Shown: positions 11,571 through 21,400 of the stretch, piece by piece
Numbering within the stretch: position 1 is the first letter of the stretch
How the letters are laid out: each line of letters opens with the position of its first letter
DNA from: Saccoglossus kowalevskii
Taxonomy: Eukaryota; Hemichordata; Enteropneusta; Harrimaniidae
Assembly (NCBI RefSeq): GCF_000003605.2
Contig: NW_003135348.1
Coordinates: forward strand, 298,520 to 321,488
Direction: 5' to 3'
DNA: 22,969 nucleotides
Notes under the pieces: model-generated
The model's input: only the letters and a program-made list of their open reading frames with translations
What the model was told of the DNA's origin: nothing
The model's database searches: none
Program-made: the position numbers and the translations under genes

Positions 11571-11740
11571 CTCACACTTGTTGACAATAAACCCGGTTTT
11601 GGTTTGGCCACGGCATACGGGATATATTCACACTCAAACTTGTTGGCAATAAACCCGGCTCTGATTTGGCCATACGGGATATATTCACACTCAAACTTGT
11701 TGACAATAAACCCGGCTCTGATTTGAACATACGGGACAAT
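11571..11740 (+). repeat. Minisatellite, three units of about 57-62 bases
   Basis: CTTGTTGACAATAAACCCGG, or a one-base variant, begins at 11577, 11639 and 11696. Units share CATACGGGATATATTCACAC and CTCTGATTTG and differ by a few bases. A minus-strand open frame with repeated SLSVNISRM is produced by this periodicity and is not a gene. Confidence 0.9.
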
Positions 11741-11843
11741 ATGAATATAGTATCAAAACATAAATTATCCACTCTCAAATATTTTATTTGTGGAAACGTA
11801 ACGTTTTGGAAAAAAAAGGTAGAATAAAACCACACCCCTAGGG

Positions 11844-11901
11844 TATATAAAGCCAGTTCAAAACTTAACAGTGGTGGTGCATCAATCGCGACACTCTTTC
11901 G
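11844..11901 (+). promoter_or_regulatory. Candidate TATA promoter with short leader exon
   Basis: TATATAAAG at 11844-11852 is flanked upstream by CCCCTAGGG. A start site would be expected at about 11871-11876, and a good donor (TTTCG|gtaagc) follows at 11901/11902. A leader exon of about 30 bases fits. The downstream partner is unknown; the ATG-containing exon at 13933 is one possibility. No transcript evidence is available. Confidence 0.35.
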
Positions 11902-12474
11902 GTAAGCAATGTGAGGGCCATCGTGGAATTTTCCAATGAAATAAAAGTCAACATTTAAGCAAAATCATTGTGTTCAATATGTCAGGTAAAAATTAAATCT
12001 TATAAATTTACAAACAGGTGACCAATCGAAACAAGAACAAACATCACTCATATTCCGTTGGATTATCGGACAAATAAATTATCGGATGTTTAGCTTTACA
12101 CGCGGGCCGAGTTAAAAAAAAAATACTAATGCGAGTGATTCTGATTTTTCAGTGAATGATCATGAAAAGCTGGTGAAATTAACTGTTTATCACTGTCACT
12201 TATAATGGGGCCTTGGTGAGCATAGTTTAGATTACATTAGTATCTGACTCGTGGTAGCATCATAGAATGCGGGTAGCGTACTGTTCGGTGACCATAGCAA
12301 CAGGAGGTAACTTGAACACCGACGTGTACAAAATTAATCTGTGGTGTAGAAATTCCATGAACGTTACTAATCTATTTCTAATGTCTTTGCTATAACTACC
12401 TATACATCATCTGAAAGCTTAGATATATGAATATGGTATATGTTGTACCAATGTATGTTTGGAACACTATGAGC

Positions 12475-12639
12475 TTAAAGCGGGGGAGTCGTCACCTACC
12501 CATGCGTCAGGTGGCCATAGCGTGTCATTGTTTACAAACAAGCGTCTACCCATGAGCCTTCGCGTTTTTATCGTGTGTTGTTATCGTCGCTTGGGACTCA
12601 ATTCCCGAGCGTGCGCAGGTGACGACCATCCCGCTTTAA
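12475..12639 (+). mobile_element. TTAA-flanked MITE, family A, complete copy
   Basis: Both ends are TTAA followed or preceded by an inverted repeat: AGCGGGGGAGTCGTCACCT on the left and AGGTGACGACCATCCCGCT on the right. The element is 165 bases with the TTAA sites and has no coding capacity. TTAA target duplication with terminal inverted repeats fits a non-autonomous piggyBac-type element, though other superfamilies are not excluded. A second copy at 22816-22963 shares the interior, including CGTGTGTTGTTATCGTCGCT and TTGGGACTCAATTCCCG. The 108-residue frame crossing this copy is an artefact. Confidence 0.85.
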
Positions 12640-12903
12640 AGGCCCAATTCACTCGCGACTCGGTTTATTTTTTTCTGCAGTTGTTTTCTAGCAACGTCCA
12701 AATAACAACAGACATGCTACCAACAATCCGTTGTCAAATACTAGTATGCCAAAAGGCAGTAATTTTTTTACTGATTTTTATATAACGTATTGGGTAAAAA
12801 AGTAATAATTTTGGCAATGTCATTAAATAGGTCGATTGCTCGCGAATGACCTTCTTATAAAATAGAAGGTTAACATCATAAAAGTGTCTGATAAATGAGG
12901 ATG

Positions 12904-12909
12904 TTTATT
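12904..12909 (-). terminator. Candidate poly(A) signal AATAAA
   Basis: AATAAA on the minus strand lies about 80 bases beyond the TAG at 12988-12986. It supports the exon at 13075-12986 as a terminal exon. Confidence 0.4.
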
Positions 12910-12985
12910 AGTATAAAATATTGCATTGAGTCGCATTACTGTTAATATTTACATATATTATCGTGTTTGCCTAGGTCTAATAATT

Positions 12986-13695
12986 CTAGCTGGCAAGTGC
13001 ACTAACGTCCTTAAAAGTCGAAATAATTTTGTCGCGAACGAGGCTATCCACGTCGGTCGTCTTCTCTTCTTTCGCCTGAAAAAATAAACAGAAATAAAAT
13101 ATGTACACGTGTTGTGATGTCACAGTGGTTCCGATATCAGATGGTACATGTAGATATTGATTGTAGTTCACTATACTCAACAGCCTGATGTTTACACCAC
13201 CATGTTACCTCGATTTGAATAGGTTTTATCTCGATTATAGTTTTTTTTTATTCACCATCGCATTGATTTTTTTATTTGTTATAGTTTCTATCAGAAGTGT
13301 GCTTTTATATGATTTGTTTATACCACCCTTCTTTGGCGGAACGTAGGCAATTCTCAGATGTATCTTTTATCCAAATTTTTGACGTGGTTTTACGTGCCAT
13401 CTCGAAATCTAGTTTATCATCCGACGGTTTCTAAAATTAACAGCCAAAGAATGTTTGTTTCGGGTCACCCCTCCGTCGGTACCAGCAAACCGTACGATGC
13501 GGGCTATACTAGTATTTGACTTTTCACCTTTGTAAATAAATGATTCTCATCACGTACAATAGGACTGTGAACATTGTAATTTCAATGCTTTTTATTTACC
13601 TTTATGTCACTTACGTGTATGTGGGTCGTATTCAAATTTTTATGAGTCCCATATCGAACAGGAAGGCGGTGCGACAGGCACCCCTTTAAATGCAT
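12986..13695 (-). CDS. Candidate short two-exon gene, unknown product
   Basis: The better-supported part is the terminal exon 13075-12986. It follows a strong acceptor (tttattttttcag), encodes 29 residues rich in charged amino acids (containing DVDSLVRDKIISTFKDVSAL), is less AT-rich than its surroundings, ends in TAG and has AATAAA downstream. A phase-0 partner could be 13695-13615: ATG followed by 26 codons and a consensus donor (CAC|gtaagt). Joined, they would give a 56-residue protein. A competing exon at 13430-13305 (41 residues, acceptor ttaattttag, stop TAA) is also in phase with 13695-13615. I recognise none of these peptides. The candidate may be a real small gene, a fragment of a longer one, or chance. 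Confidence 0.25.
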
Positions 13696-13932
13696 GAAAG
13701 ATTATTACTGTAAAACAATATATTTTCACTATTTTGATGTTTTAGGCATATTCACTGGATTTTAAATTCTCGGATTTGTCAGAGAAACAATGATTTCTAT
13801 TTTATATTGTGATTTTCACGTAAACTTAATTTATTAGCGAAAATAACAAAATTAAAACGAACAATAAATTTAGTTGCTGCACTGTTACTATCCACGGCGG
13901 GTCTTCAAAGTAGGATCAACTTAACTGCCAAC

Positions 13933-14556
13933 ATGTCTAACCAGTATCGAGCTGTGTGCTCTTCGTAAGTTCATTGGATTAGATATTCCAGTGTCATGTC
14001 GAAAAAAAAAATCATTCGGGAAAACACACGTATATATTTCGGGGTAAAGTACGAGATCATTTACTCAAAATACGAAGTTCAGATTGCGTCATGTATTTTG
14101 TTCTGTTGTTATTGTACACTGCCTGGCAATAGATAACATATCGTTTATTGACCTGTCCCTGCGTACCTTATCGTTGCCTAGTTACTCAGCGTAGAGGCCG
14201 ACTTAGCTAGAGGGGTTGGCTGTATTGCTTTTCAGCGGACCCCCTAGCAAAACAGGTAGTCTACAAAGGCAGAATACCTGTGGTCCGACATGCTACATTA
14301 AACAGCATTAATGCATTTGAGAATAAATACTTTAGACGTTTTTAATAAAAAACAACAACAAGAACGCATGCGTGGCAATTATTCAAGTGTTTTAAGCTTC
14401 TAATTGATGAGATTGTAAAATGGAATCATGGGATACCACTGTTGTTGACACTAAATGGCCAGGACTTCCCCTGGAAATGATATGGGTGTGCCGCCAGCTT
14501 CTCATAACCCCTATCCTACCCACAGTCCCTCAACGGGTAGCCAAACACGAAAATGA
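13933..14556 (+). CDS. Candidate short two-exon gene, unknown product
   Basis: Exon 13933-13964 starts with ATG in a good initiation context (AACATGT), encodes ten residues and ends at a consensus donor (TC|gtaagt) in phase 2. Exon 14463-14556 follows ccag and continues in the matching phase with a Pro/Ser/Thr-rich run (SPGNDMGVPPASHNPYPTHS) to TGA. The joined product would be 41 residues. The 14463 acceptor lacks a good pyrimidine tract, which is the main weakness. The overlapping longer frame at 14420-14662 (80 residues) turns AT-rich and is less convincing. The ATG lies 237 bases from the minus-strand candidate start at 13695, so the two would diverge from a shared promoter. No family is recognised. 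Confidence 0.22.
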
Positions 14557-15012
14557 TGCACATTTTACAACATTCTTCGAACAATGTGTACCCCTTTATA
14601 TAATAGATTTTTATTTTGACATCAAATATGTGTCATTTACCCACATGATTAAGATTTTGTGAGTGAGTTTTGAGGAAGGAAGAGAGGTTATTTTAAAGCC
14701 TCGGTTTCAACGCTGCTAACGAAACATGGCGTCAGTATTGATATTAACCTATTCCTTGTAATATTAAAATAAAGTAATTAAATATAAAAAAAGATTGACT
14801 GACGTAACGTTGTGGTGGACTCTGTAATGAGGTGAGTGCGATACACACTTCGTGCCACTAAGGCCTGGATACAGTGCTAGTAATACTTCATTTATGTTTA
14901 TGCCAAGGCTATAATACCAATAGTATGTGTTCATTTGCCAGTTCGAAAGCTGTGCGCGGGGATTTCCCCATAATCACGCAATCAGCACGTGAATACATTC
15001 GTGTTAATGTCG

Positions 15013-15032
15013 TCAATCAATCAATCAATCAA
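15013..15032 (+). repeat. (TCAA)5 microsatellite
   Basis: Five perfect TCAA units. Confidence 0.95.
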
Positions 15033-15079
15033 CACCTCTAGCATACTAGTATCTATAGGCGATAGTGAAGTGAGGTATA

Positions 15080-15114
15080 ATCACCGTCCCTAAACACGGT
15101 GATGAGGGACGGTG
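15080..15114 (+). repeat. Overlapping alternative hairpins
   Basis: CACCGTCCCT (15082-15091) is the perfect inverse complement of AGGGACGGTG (15105-15114). ATCACCGT (15080-15087) also pairs with ACGGTGAT (15096-15103). The two stems share the left arm and exclude each other. Confidence 0.8.
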
Positions 15115-15576
15115 GAAATGATTTGAATACCGCATGTGACACTATAATTCACTATTTGTATTGAACGCAGCATTGTTTCATTTTTATTTAAATCTGTGTT
15201 CGCAAATTCTTCCCATAACCACGCGATCTCCAGGGTAAACTAATTCGCGTATCAACGATCGCAATATTAATAATACTACTAGGCATTGCAGTAAAATATT
15301 TTTTCAATAATCTTACCCAAGGAACGTCATTTTTTAATTACATAAAACACAAGTGATACAATTCAGGATTAGACAATACTTGGATTAGTTGATCTGTAAT
15401 TCGTTTATCCGTAATACGTGAATTACTAGTACCCTAACCATGCTCTAACGCCGATCTCAATGTGGTTGGCATTATTCATGTTGCCGCCAAGCTTCTAGAC
15501 TGTGGACAGTCCTCGGGTCTAATGTAGTTGTGTATCCTAGACATTCAATAATAACAGATTAATATTAGGTACGACC

Positions 15577-15590
15577 GACTGTCGACAGTC
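15577..15590 (+). repeat. Perfect 14-base palindrome
   Basis: GACTGTCGACAGTC is fully self-complementary. Its role is unknown. Confidence 0.85.
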
Positions 15591-15740
15591 TACCAAGCAC
15601 CGTAAACAACACTATAATCGACACTAGCAAATTGGACTCGATACCGCCGCGCTACTGTCACTCAGCCTGGTATTAAGAAGTGCCGTTGAGGGTATCCCAT
15701 CTGCCTCCGTCTGTTTTCTCAGCTGGGGTACGTTGAGGGG

Positions 15741-15786
15741 AATAGAAATAGAATATAATAGAATAGAATAGAAATAGAATAGAAAG
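15741..15786 (+). repeat. AATAG/AAATAG microsatellite
   Basis: Imperfect AATAG and AAATAG units repeat for about 46 bases. Confidence 0.9.
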
Positions 15787-16151
15787 GACAACCGACTATA
15801 TATGCCACGGCAGGCAGGGACAGAGACTGGAAATTGTGTCTAGCCTAGTAGCAACGTATCATGGTGATAGTGGAGTAAGGTATAACGAATGACACATCGC
15901 ACAGATTGTAGTGTTACACAGAAATCAACTACATGTAATTGTATGATTGAATACAGGGCAAAGTGCTATTTTATTTCAACTGTTAAAGCTATGTGTGGAA
16001 ATTTCCGTATTCTCGGGGCGGAGCTACGTCACGAAACGTTCGACGTTGCTAAGACGCGCACCATTGTACATGTATTTCTACGCAAGCTGCTGTGGAACGC
16101 TGGTCGACGAGCCGGTGAAAACAGCTGAAGTCGAGAAAATAGTACAAACTC

Positions 16152-16340
16152 TTAAAGGGAAGTGGTCGTCGCGCTGCGCATGTGCGACAACTATGTTGAT
16201 AAACATTGATTTTCCCACAATTTAATGCGCTCTTCTATTAAATGAAAATTACAAATGCGAGTTTTGACATGGGCGCGACTTGCAATAATTACTCCTTTGA
16301 TACCTTAAAGCTTGGAAACATCTCAGTTTGTCTGCGCAAC
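16152..16340 (+). mobile_element. Diverged MITE fragment, family B
   Basis: TTAAAGGGAAGTGGTCGTCG at the left matches the left end of the element at 21999-22309. Beyond it, the words TGATTTTCCCACAA and AATGCGAG have counterparts in the same order there. A matching right terminal repeat is not visible, so the copy is truncated or too diverged. Confidence 0.45.
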
Positions 16341-16800
16341 AGTCTAGTTAAACTGTTCAGGTAGCAGGATAGTCTTGTTGCTAGAAAAATGTTGACAGCT
16401 GTAATCATGACAATAATAACAAAACCCTATTAAAACCTATACATTTCTAGAAGGCATTTGAAATTTTCGAAAACACTTTTTTTGTGTAGACTATTTTTGT
16501 TTGTTAGTTTTTCGGTCACATAATCAACAGGTGCGATAAATTGCTGATGGTAGATTCACTGCCATGCTTGCTGTAAAAAAAAACAGCAACAAACACTGCT
16601 ATAAAGAATCCGGCATCAAGTATAAATGAGTTTAATGTTTTATCTAAAATTGTTTCCACCATTTCTAAAATGCTAATTACTTCTTCGCTATTTTTATTGT
16701 CATTGTGAGGTCACGGCTATTTTCGGAAGAGTTGTAGAAAATACAAAGGCGTATTCTTACAAAATTAAAATACTACTTAGAAGCTTATTTTCTAGACAGC

Positions 16801-16838
16801 CAAAAAAAAAACAAAAAAAAAACAAACAAACAAACAAA
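16801..16838 (+). repeat. A-run and (CAAA)n tract
   Basis: CA9 and CA10-type runs are followed by four CAAA units. Confidence 0.9.
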
Positions 16839-17169
16839 TCCAAAGCTGTTCAGGATTGAAAACGAAAAGAACGACTCTTGTGAATCTGTATTTTTCGCAA
16901 GACTCTGACTACTGGTGGTCTGATGGCAAGGTTATTTCCTGTTTAAACACTCCCAGTAAATTAGTTTAACGGTGAACAAATAATTTGAAACGTTGTTGTG
17001 GAATTATGATACGAATTTCCGTTGATATTTCAAATGAACAGTGTTGTTTTTTTACCGATTTCAGAGGACTTTCTCTTTTCCTTGGAAATAACTCGGATAA
17101 CAATAAAAAGATTATCTGAGGAAATAACTAGGCATTGCTTATATCTATAGGCGTCTGTAATTGACAACC

Positions 17170-17451
17170 ATGGGAGCTAATTCTCTTTCACACACACTTC
17201 AATGCATGCATTATATGGGTCCGAAAACTGGGGTAAGGAAAGTAAGAATACCAGTAAATGGGACCGTAGACCTCAGCAAGGTCATAGGACACATCAACAA
17301 CAGAAAAAAAAAATCATATAAAATTCAGGAAACAATTGTTTGGTCTAAATATATGAATCAATTTCCTCTGATAATAGATATAAAAGGGGGCCACGAACAT
17401 CGCAACAATTTCACAGTTTTTTGGGGCTGTCTAGAATATAAGCTTAAGTAG
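17170..17451 (+). CDS. Unassigned open frame, 93 residues
   Basis: ATG in a favourable context (AACCATGG) opens 93 codons ending in TAG. The middle is basic (KTGVRKVRIPVNG, NNRKKKSYK) and the end is aromatic-rich. There is no signal peptide, no known domain and no splice or poly(A) support. It may be a chance frame or the remnant of a mobile element. Confidence 0.15.
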   Translation: MGANSLSHTLQCMHYMGPKTGVRKVRIPVNGTVDLSKVIGHINNRKKKSYKIQETIVWSKYMNQFPLIIDIKGGHEHRNNFTVFWGCLEYKLK

Positions 17452-18099
17452 TATTTTGATTTTGTAAGAATGCGCCCAGTCCCATGTATTTTCTAAAACT
17501 CGCCCGAAAACACAGTTTTCCATTCCATGGGAAAGGAAGAAGCACCATTTGAGGGTCAAAACAAGTATCGTGATTCTCGTGATTCGAATGAGATCTCGTC
17601 GGCCATTTGCGTTTAGGACAAATGATATGAAGATCCATGCTTTATCGTTGCCTGACATGAGCCTGCGCCCTCACCGACGGATTCACTCAAACGCAAACTA
17701 GTAACTGTATCGCTAAATCCCCAATCACGGTTATTAGTAACCGTGCCCCAATGTGTCACATTTGTGATACTTTCATGATGCATCGCATCTAGAGGGATTA
17801 GCTTCAAACTTAAACAGCAGAGTGAGTTATTTCATCTCACAACACAAATTATTAAGTATAACGAGTGAAATGGGTGATGGGATATGGCGTCAGAAATGAG
17901 GTAGCGACACTCTTGGGATGTATGTGTGATTTATGAGCGTCCCTTTCAGATTACAATGACCTACAGACGCGAGCCAATGACCATGCTACACTGAGTGAAT
18001 GCCTAGCGCCAACACAAATAGTTGTTTCTGGTGGCAGTAATCACAGTCACCACTAAATACAGTACAACGAAATAAGTTGTTATATTCAGGCATCATTAT

Positions 18100-18105
18100 T
18101 TTATT
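18100..18105 (-). terminator. Candidate poly(A) signal AATAAA for the GH31 gene
   Basis: The first AATAAA on the minus strand after the TAA at 18354-18352 gives a 3' untranslated region of about 250 bases if the distal last exon is used. Confidence 0.4.
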
Positions 18106-18351
18106 TAAAACATATATAATGTATGCGTATGACCCATGAACCTGGAGTATAATGTACAAGCACGCGATTCGTGGTATTCTGATTAAAAGACGCTGAATCT
18201 TGATGAATATTTCTACCAGTAGGTGGCGCTATACAACTAGATATCTAAGCTTGTTACATAATTCGTTTAAAAAACGGCAATTAACAAATCAAAAATAAAA
18301 GTACACATGATGACATTGACGTAGATATGAAACACATATAACAATAAAATC

Positions 18352-18449
18352 TTAATACCCCGTAAAAAGGTATACCACTATGGTTGCCATGACAAAGTAA
18401 GCTGACCACGCCCACCGAGTTGTCCCTGGTGCGTTGCTGACCATTGCAA
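18352..18449 (-). CDS. Candidate distal last exon of the GH31 gene (membrane-anchor tail)
   Basis: A strong acceptor (ttttttcacag) at 18450 opens a frame needing one preceding base, exactly what the GH31 exon donor at 19829 (GAC G|gtaggt) leaves. Joining gives Val701 plus 31 residues: VSNAPG, then TTRWAW, then an uncharged hydrophobic run SAYFVMATIVVYLF and TGY before TAA. Small residues (Ser705-Asn706-Ala707), a short spacer and a hydrophobic C-terminus with no basic residues after it match a GPI-anchor signal; a C-terminal membrane helix is the alternative. The link to GH31 rests on phase, strand and distance only. Confidence 0.55.
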
Positions 18450-21400
18450 CTGTGAAAAAAAAAGATTTAAAAGTAAATAGTTGGCTTAGGGTCGTCCATT
18501 AGAAACTCTAAGAAGATGGTTTGGGGGAAATTGTTAGCACGGAGAGAGCATTTTAGAAAAAAACAACACTCACACAAATTTTCTCCAAACTATGCGAGAA
18601 AATATAATTTCCACAGTTTTTCTACCACCCTCGTTATTTCTAATGGCCGACCCCTTATCGTCACCAAAATAAACTCAAAGATAAATGACATGTTTATGAA
18701 ACTGCACCTTCAATGATGATATGTGTCACCAATGAAAACACGCGCCCGTAACGTGACGATCATACAAGTCGAGAGTTCCGGACGGTTTTAAAAATATAAA
18801 CGCTGAAATTTCTTTATTTTTAATTGCAGTTGCGACTGCCAAGTAGAATCTTTGTACTTTAGTACATGTATTCTGTTATAATTTTAATTGAATAGTTTGT
18901 GCTATGGTAATCCAAAATGAAATGCCAAGTCCCCGAATGCAATGATGACGTGTTGTGATCTGATTGGTGTACAGGTCTTGTGGTTAATACAGTTAATGAT
19001 ATAAACGTTCGTTTATAACAACAAGTTATTGGTTTATCGTAACTTAGGAGAAGTTGTGATAGCTACATTGTCTGATGAGACCAGTGTAATATCAACTGTA
19101 TAAATAATTACGGCAATTAACTCGCCAAACACCATAGATGTTAGTGATAAATTTTAGGATTTGTGGCAGCCCTCATTTTATTTTAATTATTTTTATTTTT
19201 ATTAGTAAATTTAGTTAACTACGTAGTTCACAAATTTATAGAAATCTTAAATTAAAAAATAAATCCGATTGTAGTTGTTTTCTTAGACTATAAACTACCA
19301 CATATTTGAACTGTCATATTGAATGCATGTTATCATATTACACTAAAATATGTACTGTTAAACGTAATTGTAATTTCCCTAATGATTTTTAGCTAATTTG
19401 AATAAGTTACATTCTAATAATGAAACGTTTGCCACTTTAGGTAAATTAAAATTTATTTAATTTATGCTTCAAGCTCAATTCGCTAAAATGACATGCAGCT
19501 ATTATAAAGTGTTTTGCAGTACGCATCGAAAAAGTTGTCTTGTATCGCCCCTCGATAATAATCTTTGGACTGGGTAAATGATGGCCATTCTTCTGTGAAG
19601 TCATTTAGGGACTCGTGTCTTATGGTAGTCTACCAGGAAAAAAATGGTAGATGTAAAACAGAGCAAATGTTCTCTGGTGTAACACAAATAAATGTTACAA
19701 TAATTGCACATTAAATCATTAACTGTATTAACCAGACAGACAGCGTGCCAATCGTAGTGCTCTGAATTCAACTCACCGAGTAGGGGCGCTGTTTAACTAT
19801 AATTCCGCTCGATAAGAGTGCCACCTACCGTCACTAAGTTGTTTAAATAAGTCCACCCAATCTGAAGACTTTCGATAGAATACCGGCGGGTAGCCGATGG
19901 GGGCGTCAACTTCCACGTATTCGCCATCAGATGATTGATCTTTGTTGTCCCATAAATATACCCACTCGTCTTTTGGTAGATACACCCTCCAGGTATCACG
20001 CCCTTCTTGTGCGACTGGCGCCACCAATAGATCACGACCGTAGAGATACTGATAAGCAATTCCAAAGGTTTCGTCGTCATCTTCATAATGAAGGAATAGA
20101 GGGCGCTGCATTGGAATGCTACTGTTGACGTTCTCTGATACTAAAAACTTGGTGTAGTCAGTCAAAGTGTGATGGAGGTGAGTAAGGCGGGCAAAGTTTC
20201 TGAGCGTGCTATCGCTTGAATAATACTGCCAGTTTTCTTTTGGGCGGTTTCCTTCGTGCGTTCTCATCATGGGGGTGAATACCGCCATCTCTGCCGAACG
20301 AAGGAGCAGCTCTTCTGATCGACTATAGCCGTAAAGGGCGGTATAACCACCAATATCGAAATGGGTCATTCCACAGCCAATCATCGACATCGACAAAGCT
20401 GCTGGGATGGTGGACGGGAGACCATCACTACGACTGAAATCTACAAACTGGTCGCCGGCCCACATTATTGTGCTATATTGCTGAGAACCTGTGTAGCCCG
20501 CCCTCATCCAGTACACTATTTCCCCTAACTTGCCACTTTCTTCTACAGCTTCTCTGTTCATCTTGGCCCAGAGAGCAGGCCAGGCGTTGTGCATCACTTC
20601 GGCGCTCTCCCCGCTATGGAGAACAACATCTTTAACTGGTAGGTACTCCCCGAAATCCGCCATCCATCCTGACAATCCCAACTCGATCATATTTTTGATA
20701 ATAATCTCGTTTTTATACCATTCATAGGCATCGGGATTAGTAAAGTCGAGAGTTCCACAGAAAAATTCTCCAAAATCAGCGACATAAGTATCACCGGCAG
20801 TGTTCTTTACGAAGTACCCAAGAGCGTCGCCTTCTTTGAAAAGATCGCCCTCTATGTTTAAGTACGGATTTACATATGTTAACACGCCAATTCCTTCGTT
20901 TTTTAGATTTTGTATTTCCTCTCTCAGATTGGGATAATGTTCTTCGTTCCACTTCCAGTTCCAGAATATTCTAGATCCAAAAGAAGTTGTAATCCGACCA
21001 GCCCAATCTTGAATCCACATCGCACTTAGTTCAATATCATACTCCTTGGCTTGGTCAACGTATGCCAGCATCGCGTCGGTACCCCCTTGTACGCCGAGAG
21101 TCGCCCCTCTGTATATCCACTCGGGCAGCTCCGGTTGTCGTCCCAGAAATCCACCAAGTTTTTGGACTAATTCTAGCATCGTGTCCGCAATGTCGAAATA
21201 AATTTCCCCGGGCTCCGCGCTCCATATTTCAACTTCGTGAAAATCGCGCGGTATGAAATTCAACACCGAGTACACGGTCGTGCTGAAGTGGCAGTAGTAC
21301 TTGCGAGAGGATACGAATGTAGGTTGCGGGAAGTACGTCGTGTGGTAGTCACCCCCGCCCCCGTCGGTGTTGTCTGCGTTGAACGTCGTGATAGTACTCT

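Larger units (their letters stand above)
14557..16151. other. Intergenic stretch with microsatellites and hairpins
   Basis: No gene is recognised. The stretch contains a TCAA microsatellite, paired alternative hairpins at 15080-15114, a 14-base perfect palindrome at 15577-15590 and an AATAG-type microsatellite at 15741-15786. Two overlapping plus-strand frames at 15889-16225 run into a transposon-like end at 16152 and have no recognisable motif. Confidence 0.6.
16341..18099. other. Intergenic stretch, no recognised gene
   Basis: This AT-rich stretch contains an A-run/(CAAA)n tract at 16801-16838 and the unassigned frame at 17170-17451. Minus-strand frames at 17431-17807 have no motif or splice support. 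Confidence 0.6.
18450..19828 (-). other. Proposed GH31 intron 2 with an alternative last exon
   Basis: If the distal exon is used, this is a 1.38-kb phase-1 intron. It contains the alternative exon at 19601-19629 and a minus-strand AATAAA at 19457-19452. The remainder is very AT-rich and holds nothing else I recognise; the plus-strand frame at 18516-18716 has no support. Confidence 0.45.

Noticed and set aside
11572-11835. 87-residue minus-strand frame with repeated peptide
   Set aside because: The repetition comes from the minisatellite.
14231-14254. Plus-strand 20-base micro-exon flanked by ttttcag and gtagtc
   Set aside because: It fits the 13933-13964 exon in phase, but then leaves phase 1, which the 14463 exon does not accept.
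19797-20086. Overlapping minus-strand frame within GH31 exon 2
   Set aside because: It is an alternative frame of the GH31 coding exon and has no family match.
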